Shown piece after piece: positions 1 to 5,763 of a stretch of DNA of 5,763 nt. Both the position numbers and the translations under genes were made by a program. Under the pieces are notes generated by a model. It saw nothing but the letters and a program-made list of their open reading frames with translations, searched no databases and was not told the DNA's origin. Source of the stretch: Candidatus Acidiferrales bacterium (GTDB taxonomy: Bacteria; Acidobacteriota; Terriglobia; Acidoferrales; UBA7541); the NCBI GenBank assembly GCA_030043155.1, contig JASHYE010000242.1:1-5763 (forward strand), given 5' to 3'. How positions within the stretch are numbered: position 1 is the stretch's first letter; each line of letters begins with the position of its first letter.

Positions 1-339
1 AAAGTCGAGCAAATTGAGCAGTCTTTCTGGAAGAGCGCTCGCGCAGCAGAATCGACGAAGCGATTTGCCAACGAGCTTTTTGAGGGCGCGGTTGCGCAGG
101 CTGAATCGAATGACCGGCTCGTCGAGCAGCTTTCAAAAAACTGGCGGCTCGAGCGCATGGCAGAAATAGACCGCGGCATTTGCCGCCTGGCGATCTACGA
201 GTTGCGCTCTGGTACTGCGCCTCTGAAGGTGGTGCTCGACGAAGCCATCGAGTTGGCGAAACGATTTTCCACGGAAGAATCCGCTTCGTTTCTGAACGGC
301 ATTTTGGATGCTGCCGCTAAGTCCCTCGAAAAAGCCTAG
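1..339 (+). CDS. nusB: NusB transcription antitermination factor, C-terminal part (5' end outside window)
   Basis: The reading frame is open from base 1 to the TAG at 337-339, giving 112 residues of the NusB fold. NusB is a small all-helical RNA-binding protein that, with NusE (ribosomal protein S10), binds boxA RNA and helps RNA polymerase read through rRNA operons. The diagnostic stretch is NWRLERMAEIDRGICRLAIY at about residues 49-68 of the visible part, followed by a helix with PLKVVLDEAIELAKRFS and the family-typical ending FLNGILDAAAK. NusB proteins are usually about 140-150 residues, so roughly 30-40 N-terminal residues lie upstream of the window. The internal ATG at 157 falls in the middle of the conserved core and is not the start. 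The gene often sits beside ribH in bacteria, but that neighbour is not visible here. Confidence 0.95.
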   Translation, partial: KVEQIEQSFWKSARAAESTKRFANELFEGAVAQAESNDRLVEQLSKNWRLERMAEIDRGICRLAIYELRSGTAPLKVVLDEAIELAKRFSTEESASFLNGILDAAAKSLEKA

Positions 340-410
340 TTTGCGTCGTCCGCAACTTACCATTCGCATTCGTGTTTTATCTCGTGAGCATAAGAGCTAA
401 CGGATGCGAG

Positions 411-415
411 AGGAG
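411..415 (+). promoter_or_regulatory. Ribosome binding site that fixes the start of the arginine-rich gene
   Basis: AGGAG lies 6 bases before the ATG at 422, which is ideal Shine-Dalgarno spacing. It decides between two in-frame ATGs: the one at 404 lies upstream of this site and has no comparable motif before it, and using it would add six charged residues in front of the signal peptide. Confidence 0.85.
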
Positions 416-421
416 CTTCCA

Positions 422-826
422 ATGAATTTTGGGAAAATAATTCGAGGCGGAATTCTGAGCGTTGCCCTGGGCAGCCTGTTTGCGATTGGCGGAATGGCTC
501 AGCCAGCGCAGGCGGCGCCACGCTCCGACGTGCATCAAGATGTTCAAAATGGCAGGCGAAACGGCTGGCGGAATCATGCGCGCAGCGACGGGCGCGGCGT
601 CCGGCACGATGTGAGCATGCGCAATCGCATGAATCGCAGAATTGCGCGTAATTTCCGCCAGTTGCGGCGCTCAAATCGCGAATTCGGGCGCAATAGTATG
701 CGTTCGCGAATGCTGCGGAGGCGTTTGCGCCGCAATTTGCGGGAGCGTTACGCGATGAATCGCAGCATTCGCCAGGATCGCCATGGTATGCGTGGAAGAG
801 AAGGAAGAGTCCAAGAGGGCGTTTGA
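422..826 (+). CDS. Small exported arginine-rich protein of unknown function
   Basis: I do not recognise this family. The product has 134 residues from the ATG at 422, which has an AGGAG 6 bases upstream. Residues 1-31 form a clear Sec-type signal peptide: basic n-region with K5 and R8, hydrophobic core about 11-26, and a signal peptidase I site after AQA (29-31). The predicted mature protein of 103 residues contains 32 Arg, 10 Asn and 6 Met, no Lys and no Cys, against only 9 acidic residues, so it is strongly positive (about +23 before His). All six Arg codons are used, so this is not simple repeat DNA. Residues 65-73 and 92-100 form an imperfect repeat of pattern SMRxRMxRR, and residues 64-118 look helical. 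The gene lies 82 bases after nusB and is followed 32 bases later by a terminator, so it could be the last gene of the nusB transcript or a separate unit. A role in binding DNA, RNA or anionic surface polysaccharide is only a guess from charge. Confidence 0.8.
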   Translation: MNFGKIIRGGILSVALGSLFAIGGMAQPAQAAPRSDVHQDVQNGRRNGWRNHARSDGRGVRHDVSMRNRMNRRIARNFRQLRRSNREFGRNSMRSRMLRRRLRRNLRERYAMNRSIRQDRHGMRGREGRVQEGV

Positions 827-858
827 GCAAGAACCTCTCGCAATCAGCTGTACAAACT

Positions 859-893
859 GAGGCCGGCTCGGCGCGGGCCGGTCTCTATTTTTT
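859..893 (+). terminator. Rho-independent terminator after the arginine-rich gene
   Basis: A 9-base-pair GC-rich stem (859-867 GAGGCCGGC pairing with 877-885 GCCGGTCTC, one G-T wobble) with a 9-base loop is followed by TATTTTTT at 886-893. This is a textbook intrinsic terminator for rightward transcription. It lies between two convergent genes. Read leftward, the same stem is followed by only a weak T-run (AGTTTGT), so its use by the phzF transcript is doubtful. Confidence 0.88.
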
Positions 894-914
894 GCGTTTT
901 GCTAGAGGCGTTTT

Positions 915-1796
915 TCAGACTTCGATGTGGCCTTCGAGAATGCGCACAGCTGACCCGCTGACGCGCGAAACGAGCTTGCCTCTTTCCGCCGCAACCTGAA
1001 CGTGAATTTCGCTGGGCCGCCCCATCTCCACGCCCTGATGGATGGATAATTCCTCCCCGGGTTTGAGTTGGCCGTGATGCACCAAATAAGCGCCAAGCGA
1101 GCCGCCGGCAGAACCGGTCGCCGGATCTTCGTATACCTCCCAGGGCAGCATTCCGCGCGCAAAAGCTTTTCCGCGTCCCGCCAGAGCAAAACAATAAGCC
1201 ATTGTGCTGTTGCCGTTCAGCAGGTGAAAAAGGGCGCGAATGTTCGACTGAATTTTTGACAAAGCGGCTTTCGTGCAGAGTGGCACCATAAGATTGAAAA
1301 TTCCCGTGGAGACGGATTCGATCGGCAGGCTGGAATCGATGTCGCTCGTCCGCAATCCGAGAGCTTCGGCGAGAGCGCCGCGCGAAATTTTTGGAGATTT
1401 GAACCGCGCTTCCTTTTGCGTCATGGTCACACGTGAAGGGCGCCCATTGTGAAAGGTGATCTCGACTGGCAGGATGCCTGCCCCGGTCTGCTGCAGAATT
1501 TGCACCGATCCTTCCGATGCGGGAACAACGCCCAGCTCGGCGAGCAGGAACCACGTGCCGACGACCGGATGGCCCGCAAGCGGCAACTCGTGTGTAGTCG
1601 TAAAAATTCGCAGCCGCGCAAGAGCGCGATTGTTCGTGGGACGTTGGACGAAAACCGTTTCCGCAAGATTCATCTCGCGCGCTACAGCCTGCATCTGCTG
1701 GCGCGAGAGATTATCGCCGTCGGTGACGACCGCGAGCGGATTTCCGACGAGCGGCTTGGCAGTGAAGACATCGAGTGTGTAAAGGCGTCGCTTCAT
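915..1796 (-). CDS. PhzF family isomerase/epimerase
   Basis: The 293-residue protein has the length and two-domain diaminopimelate-epimerase-like fold signature of the PhzF family. Visible motifs are the N-terminal LDVFTAKPLVGNPLAVV (8-24), NLAET with the catalytic glutamate at E46, ELPLAGHP with H76, and the second-domain EDPATGSAGGSLGAYL (223-238) with D224. E46, H76 and D224 correspond to the Glu/His/Asp active-site set of Pseudomonas PhzF. Members are cofactor-free cytoplasmic enzymes; true PhzF isomerises dihydro-3-hydroxyanthranilate in phenazine synthesis, but most relatives have unknown substrates. No other phenazine gene is visible, so I do not assign that role. The ATG at 1796 is well bounded because an in-frame TAA lies four codons upstream; no strong Shine-Dalgarno is seen. 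The 133 bases between it and the mutase gene contain no convincing promoter or terminator, so co-transcription is possible. Its stop lies 21 bases from the terminator's T-run. Confidence 0.93.
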   Translation of the reverse strand: MKRRLYTLDVFTAKPLVGNPLAVVTDGDNLSRQQMQAVAREMNLAETVFVQRPTNNRALARLRIFTTTHELPLAGHPVVGTWFLLAELGVVPASEGSVQILQQTGAGILPVEITFHNGRPSRVTMTQKEARFKSPKISRGALAEALGLRTSDIDSSLPIESVSTGIFNLMVPLCTKAALSKIQSNIRALFHLLNGNSTMAYCFALAGRGKAFARGMLPWEVYEDPATGSAGGSLGAYLVHHGQLKPGEELSIHQGVEMGRPSEIHVQVAAERGKLVSRVSGSAVRILEGHIEV

Positions 1797-1929
1797 AAAT
1801 TGTCGCGCTTAATCTTCTCACGGATCGCGATTTCTGGGGCGTAATGCGCGGTCATGTAACGATGCCTACAGAGACAATTTGGCCTGTGCGAAACGCGGCA
1901 TTCGAAAGACCTGCCAGGCTCGGCGTTTC

Positions 1930-3336
1930 CTAAAGCCTCTGCACTTGCGCGCAGGCTTCATCGAGCAAACGCTTCGTCAAGCTCGGATTCGCCGTTTCTG
2001 CATAAAGACGCAGCATGCGCTCGGTTCCCGACGAGCGAACGAGCAGCCATCCGGCTTCACCGAGATACAGTTTTTGGCCATCCATATCTTCGCGGCGTTC
2101 CACGCGCCATTCGAGCAGCCTTTCCACTCGCGAGCCAAAATGCTGAATGGCGCGCTCCTTTTGGCCGGCACGCAATTCCAGATCAACGCGGCCATAATGA
2201 TGAACGCCAAACTCATCGTGCAGCATCTTCACCAGGTCACCGAGGCGCTTTCCATGCCACGCCATCACTTCGGCGAGGAGAAGAGCGGTGACGGTGGCAT
2301 CTCGTTCCGGCAAATACATCTTCGTCGCGAAGCCGCCGCTTTCCTCGCCACCCAGCAGGATGTCGCGCTCCAGCATCAGCGCGCAGATGTGCTTGAATCC
2401 GATGGGCGTCTCGAATAGCTGGCGGCCAAATTTATGCGCGATCTTGTCGATGAGCTTCGTGGTGGAGAAAGTCTTTGCCACGTTTCCGGATTCTTTTCTG
2501 CTGCCCGCCAGATGCCAGAGCAAAATCGCGAAAATCTGATGCGGCGTCACAAATGTTCCGTCCGCATCGACGGCCCCAATTCTGTCGCCGTCTCCGTCAG
2601 CTGCAAATCCGGCGTGGTACTTGCCTTCGCGCATCGCGTTTTGCAGCGCGGAAGTATGCGGCTCGATAGGTTCGGGATTCACGCCTCCGAAAAGCGGATC
2701 GCAGTTACCGCGAATTTCATCGCACGCCACGCCATTTCGTGTGCAGAGTTCACGAAAAAGCCCGCACGCGGCTCCATGCATTGGATCCACCAGGAAACGA
2801 AACTTTGCTTTCCTCAAAACCTCCCAATCGATGAGCTTCGACAGCGTTTCCAGATAGGGCGCGCGCACGTGCAGCGAATGAATCAAATCTTTGCGCGGCG
2901 GCAGCATGCAGGAGCCATCCGCCAGTACGCGGGCGAGCTCGGATTCGATTTCGGAAACGATCGAAGGAAGCGCGGAACTTCCATAGCTCGCCTTGTATTT
3001 CACGCCGCTCCACTTCGGAGGATTGTGGCTTGCAGTTATCATGATGCCGCCCGCGGCTTCGCGCCTGCGCACGAGGAGCGACAGCGCCGGGGAGGGGCAC
3101 GGCGCGTCGGAGAGCCACACGGGAGTTCCCGTGGCCGCGATTGCCTCCGCCGCAGCGCACGCGAATAACGGGCCGCCAAATCGCGCGTCATAACCAACGA
3201 GCACGCCGCTTTGCGATTTTTCCGCGCGAATGACGTATCGAGCAATCGCCGTGGCGACTTTCCGCACATTCGCCGTAGTGAAATCTTCAGCGATGATTCC
3301 GCGCCAGCCGTCGGTGCCAAATGAAATCTGCGCCAT
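1930..3336 (-). CDS. manB: Phosphomannomutase/phosphoglucomutase (alpha-D-phosphohexomutase superfamily)
   Basis: The 468-residue protein shows all four phosphohexomutase domains in order. FGTDGWRG (6-13) opens domain 1; TASHNP (101-106) carries the phosphoserine S103; DGDGDR (247-252) supplies the Mg-binding aspartates D247, D249 and D251; EESGG (331-335) is the sugar-recognition loop; and RSSGTER (434-440) is the C-terminal phosphate-binding loop. The enzyme moves phosphate between C6 and C1 of a hexose through a bisphosphate intermediate. Sequence alone does not separate mannose from glucose specificity. Mannose is preferred here because manA and manC lie directly upstream, so it would make mannose-1-phosphate for ManC; many relatives act on both sugars. 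The usual proline of the SGTEP loop is arginine (R440). The ATG at 3336 begins just before the conserved FGTDG motif and lies 73 bases after the manC stop; no strong Shine-Dalgarno is visible. The symbol rests partly on context. Confidence 0.9.
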   Translation of the reverse strand: MAQISFGTDGWRGIIAEDFTTANVRKVATAIARYVIRAEKSQSGVLVGYDARFGGPLFACAAAEAIAATGTPVWLSDAPCPSPALSLLVRRREAAGGIMITASHNPPKWSGVKYKASYGSSALPSIVSEIESELARVLADGSCMLPPRKDLIHSLHVRAPYLETLSKLIDWEVLRKAKFRFLVDPMHGAACGLFRELCTRNGVACDEIRGNCDPLFGGVNPEPIEPHTSALQNAMREGKYHAGFAADGDGDRIGAVDADGTFVTPHQIFAILLWHLAGSRKESGNVAKTFSTTKLIDKIAHKFGRQLFETPIGFKHICALMLERDILLGGEESGGFATKMYLPERDATVTALLLAEVMAWHGKRLGDLVKMLHDEFGVHHYGRVDLELRAGQKERAIQHFGSRVERLLEWRVERREDMDGQKLYLGEAGWLLVRSSGTERMLRLYAETANPSLTKRLLDEACAQVQRL

Positions 3337-3409
3337 GCGGGAAAGTATATGCGATGCGGGTCAGTGCGGAAAGCGGTGCGCCTGGCCGAGGGAAGTGTCG
3401 CACATCCGG

Positions 3410-4510
3410 TTAGAGGAGATCGTGGCGGCGCTTTTCTTCAAGCCATTTGACTACTTTTCCGACGTCCTGCGCTCTCTCGCGAGGGCAGATGAGCAGCGCA
3501 TCGGCGGCGTTGACGACGATCAAGTCGCGAATGCCGATTGCTGCCGTGAATTTCTTTGGATTCCACAGGAAATTTCCACTGGCGTCGAGCGTGAAGGAAT
3601 CCCCGCGTGAAACGTTCTCGCTGTGCTTATGTGCGACCAACTCGTAGACCGCGTCCCAGGAGCCGATGTCGCTCCATCCAACTTCGGCGGGCAACACAAA
3701 CACGCGCTCCGCGCCCGCTCGGCAGGCTGGTTCCATGATGGCGTAATCGACGGAGATGTTTTCGAGGCGCGGATAAATTTTTGCGAGCGCGCTTGAATAC
3801 CGGCTTGTGCCGATGGTTTGCTGCAGTTCGTGCAACAATTTCGCGGTGCGCGGCAGAAAATTTCGCAGGCATTTCAGAAATGTGGACGCGCGCCAGAAAA
3901 ACATTCCCGCATTCCAAAAATATTTTCCAGAGCCGACATATTGTCGAGCAACCGACGCTGCCGGTTTTTCAGTGAAACGTTTCACGGCATATGCCCGAAG
4001 GCCGCCGCTCCTTGCGCCGCTCTCAATGTAGCCGAAGCCAGTATCGGGGCGCGTGGGAGGGACGCCCAGAACCACAAGATTTTCTGGCTTACCCGCGAGC
4101 GCCATGGCTGCTCGGACGATGCGCCGGTAAGCGCCTGCATGAGCGATGTGATGGTCGGCGGGCAGAACGGCCATGACGGCGTCGCCATAGCGATGCATTA
4201 AGTGGATTGCGGCAAGCCCAATCGCGGCTGCGGTGTTGCGTCCCGCCGGCTCGATCAGAATTTGGGCGTGCGGCACACGCGGCAATTGGCGCTGCACGCC
4301 GGCAGCTTGTTCCGCATTTGTCACCGCCCACAAATGATTCGGACGATATAGCGGAGCCAGCCGGTCGGCCGTTTCTCGCAGCATGCTTCGTGTGCTTACA
4401 ATATCGAGCAGCTGCTTCGGCGTGCGCTTTCGGCTGCGAGGCCAGAAGCGCGTCCCGCGCCCGCCCGCCAGAATCACCGCGCAGCAAATCGGTTTCATTT
4501 TTTCGGCCAT
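3410..4510 (-). CDS. manC: Mannose-1-phosphate guanylyltransferase (GDP-mannose pyrophosphorylase)
   Basis: This cytoplasmic enzyme joins GTP and mannose-1-phosphate to GDP-mannose and pyrophosphate. The 366-residue sequence has the nucleotidyltransferase signature GGRGTRFWPRSR (16-27), PKQ (31-33), EPAGRNTAAAI (87-97), PADH (117-120, metal-site aspartate region), FTEKP (179-183), WNAGMF (199-204), SVDYAIME (253-260) and VGWSDIGSW (277-285). These identify the GMP type rather than glucose-1-phosphate enzymes. It is the short form: it ends after the C-terminal domain (IGIRDLIVV, about 326-333) and lacks the fused phosphomannose isomerase cupin found in the roughly 470-residue bifunctional proteins. 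That fits the separate manA gene only 16 bases upstream. Two in-frame starts are possible, ATG at 4510 and ATG at 4498 (residue 5); neither has a strong Shine-Dalgarno, and the longer one is given. Either choice leaves the catalytic loop intact. Confidence 0.95.
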   Translation of the reverse strand: MAEKMKPICCAVILAGGRGTRFWPRSRKRTPKQLLDIVSTRSMLRETADRLAPLYRPNHLWAVTNAEQAAGVQRQLPRVPHAQILIEPAGRNTAAAIGLAAIHLMHRYGDAVMAVLPADHHIAHAGAYRRIVRAAMALAGKPENLVVLGVPPTRPDTGFGYIESGARSGGLRAYAVKRFTEKPAASVARQYVGSGKYFWNAGMFFWRASTFLKCLRNFLPRTAKLLHELQQTIGTSRYSSALAKIYPRLENISVDYAIMEPACRAGAERVFVLPAEVGWSDIGSWDAVYELVAHKHSENVSRGDSFTLDASGNFLWNPKKFTAAIGIRDLIVVNAADALLICPRERAQDVGKVVKWLEEKRRHDLL

Positions 4511-4526
4511 TTTAATTTTGCTCGCG

Positions 4527-5513
4527 TCAAAGAGAAGGCGCAGTCACGCGCAACATCTTCGTCGGCTCCTTGGGCGCGAATGCCATCTCGCGCAGCTCAC
4601 AAGGAACCAGCCACGTCTGGGCTCGCGAATATTCGATGCTTGCCTCGCCGGAACTTGTGTCCCCCGTGTTCAACGTCCCGCTCCCTTCCAGGAAAATGAG
4701 CAATTCAAGCTTTCCTGTGGACAGGATCGGGACCGCCTCCTCGAATTCGTGTTTCACAACATTGAAGTACGCGCATTCTACGAGCGACGTACCCTTCTTC
4801 TTTTCGTCGTGAAGCACAACTTTTCCGCCGCGCTGCTGTCCAAAGCGAATCACATCAAGCGCCTTCTCGATGTGAAGCTCGCGCGGTTTGCCTCGCGCGT
4901 CGAGGCGGCCAAAATCGTGAACGCGATACGTGATATCCGAATTTTGCTGCACTTCGCATAAAACCATGCCCGGGCCGATGGTGTGAACCGTTCCCGCAGG
5001 AACGAAAATCGTGTCCCCTGCTTGCACGGGAATGCGCTCGAGCAAATCCTCCGCTGTACCATCAACAATCGCGCGGCGAAATTCGCTCACATTGATGCCA
5101 GGCTTCAGCCCGACGCGCACTTCCGCGCCGGGACGAGCCGACACCACATACCACATTTCCGTTTTGCCGGTCCCGCCGGCGGCCGCTTCATGGCGTGACG
5201 CGTAGTCGTCGTCCGGATGGACTTGCACCGAGAGCTTGTCTTCCGGGAAAAGAAATTTCACGAGTATCGGGAATTGGTTGCGGTGACGGCTCGCGACTTT
5301 CGCCACCCACTCTTCGCCCATGCGCGACCATACATCGCCCAGGCGTTCACCGGCGAACGGGCCGTCTGCAAAACGGCAATCGCTTCCGATGAGCCAGACT
5401 TCACCTATCGGGTCGGTCAGGGATCTCTTCTCAGGAAAAAGCGGAGCCAGACTTCGTGCGCCCCAAATTCGCGGCACGAACAGCGGTTCCAGCCGGACGG
5501 GCCGCAGGGCCAC
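4527..5513 (-). CDS. manA: Mannose-6-phosphate isomerase, class I
   Basis: This zinc enzyme interconverts fructose-6-phosphate and mannose-6-phosphate, the entry step to GDP-mannose. The 328-residue protein is the short type I form, as in Bacillus, rather than the roughly 390-residue E. coli form. Zinc ligands are visible as Q97 and H99 in LSVQVHPDD, E119 in GKTEMWYV and H177 in VPAGTVHTIGPG; the likely catalytic arginine is R197 in ITYRVHDFGR. A second cupin-like half follows (about 265-312, with LLIFLEGSGTL). The start is GTG at 5513: an in-frame TGA lies eleven codons upstream and no ATG intervenes, so GTG is the best start available. The gene begins 4 bases after the aminotransferase stop, which suggests translational coupling, and its own stop is 16 bases before manC. 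Confidence 0.94.
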   Translation of the reverse strand: MALRPVRLEPLFVPRIWGARSLAPLFPEKRSLTDPIGEVWLIGSDCRFADGPFAGERLGDVWSRMGEEWVAKVASRHRNQFPILVKFLFPEDKLSVQVHPDDDYASRHEAAAGGTGKTEMWYVVSARPGAEVRVGLKPGINVSEFRRAIVDGTAEDLLERIPVQAGDTIFVPAGTVHTIGPGMVLCEVQQNSDITYRVHDFGRLDARGKPRELHIEKALDVIRFGQQRGGKVVLHDEKKKGTSLVECAYFNVVKHEFEEAVPILSTGKLELLIFLEGSGTLNTGDTSSGEASIEYSRAQTWLVPCELREMAFAPKEPTKMLRVTAPSL

Positions 5514-5517
5514 AGCA

Positions 5518-5763
5518 TTATCCGCGCGTTGCCGCAGCTGAGATCACCGGCTTTTCAGCGCGAAAAAAATTGCCGAGCCGCCGCAGGCCTTCCTCGATAC
5601 GCTCCATAGAAGTCGCATACGAGATTCGCAAATATCCCGGCGCGCCAAAAGCTTCTCCGGGAATCACGACCACGTGCGCGTGTTCGAGCAAATCTTTCGC
5701 GGCTTTCAGCGTATCCGCAGAACTAGCGCCGTTCCCTTCAATCGCGCCTGCAACATTCGGGAA
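5518..5763 (-). CDS. Class I aminotransferase (aspartate-type), C-terminal 81 residues
   Basis: The frame is open from the right edge of the window (base 5763) to the TAA at 5520-5518. It encodes the final 81 residues of a fold-type I PLP-dependent aminotransferase. The recognisable block is VVVIPGEAFGAPGYLRISYATSMERIEEGL (31-60 of the visible part). It contains the substrate-carboxylate-binding arginine in the LRISYA context (R47), followed by the ATS...EGLRRL ending typical of bacterial AspC/AspB-like enzymes. The bulk of the gene, including the PLP lysine, lies outside the window, so the exact substrate cannot be judged; aspartate, other amino acids or a sugar-linked acceptor are all possible, with aspartate most likely from the motif. 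It is the first visible gene of the manA-manC-manB block. Confidence 0.9.
   Translation of the reverse strand, partial: FPNVAGAIEGNGASSADTLKAAKDLLEHAHVVVIPGEAFGAPGYLRISYATSMERIEEGLRRLGNFFRAEKPVISAAATRG

Noticed and set aside
341..355. Small hairpin TTGCG-TCGTC-CGCAA just after the nusB stop as a possible terminator
   Set aside because: The stem has only 5 base pairs and no T-run follows, so it would not be an effective intrinsic terminator.
357..830. A 157-codon - strand open frame opposite the arginine-rich gene
   Set aside because: It is a mirror of the Arg codons: CGC/CGG on + read as Ala-, Pro- or Cys-rich codons on -. The + strand gene has a signal peptide, Shine-Dalgarno and terminator, while this frame has no recognisable domain and would be read into from the phzF end.
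844..1554. A 236-codon - strand open frame in another frame of phzF
   Set aside because: The PhzF frame covering the same bases has complete family motifs. This one is Arg/Ser/Ala-rich without any domain and is typical of a GC-rich shadow frame.
1797..1929. Possible phzF promoter in the 133-base gap
   Set aside because: A TTGTCT on the - strand has no -10-like hexamer at 16-18 bases; the nearest candidate is 13 bases away and poor.
2434..3168. A 244-codon + strand open frame opposite the mutase gene
   Set aside because: It lies wholly antisense to conserved phosphohexomutase sequence, resembles no known protein and has no convincing ribosome site.

Overview
This window looks like ordinary chromosomal DNA from a moderately GC-rich, free-living bacterium. 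The protein flavour and gene set suggest an Acidobacteriota-like genome, but that is an impression from the sequences and cannot be tested here. I saw no tRNA, rRNA, CRISPR array, insertion sequence, phage gene or attachment site.

The left end is on the + strand. It starts inside nusB (C-terminal 112 codons, ending at 339). After an 82-base gap with a good ribosome binding site comes a small gene (422-826). It encodes a predicted exported protein whose mature part is about 31 % arginine with no lysine or cysteine. A strong intrinsic terminator (859-893) closes this + strand block.

Everything to the right is on the - strand and converges on that terminator. Read in the direction of transcription, it runs: the C-terminus of a class I (aspartate-type) aminotransferase (5763-5518), manA mannose-6-phosphate isomerase (5513-4527, GTG start), manC mannose-1-phosphate guanylyltransferase (4510-3410), a phosphohexomutase most simply read as phosphomannomutase manB (3336-1930), and a PhzF-family isomerase/epimerase (1796-915). 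The first four genes are separated by 4, 16 and 73 bases and look like one operon. phzF follows after 133 bases and may or may not share the transcript.

Together manA, manB and manC give the whole route from fructose-6-phosphate to GDP-mannose: Fru-6-P to Man-6-P (ManA), to Man-1-P (ManB), to GDP-mannose (ManC). GDP-mannose is the donor for mannosylated or fucosylated surface polysaccharides and glycoconjugates. All four complete - strand enzymes keep their expected catalytic motifs, apart from one unusual residue in the phosphate loop of the mutase. The least explained item is the arginine-rich exported protein; the rest is recognisable core metabolism.
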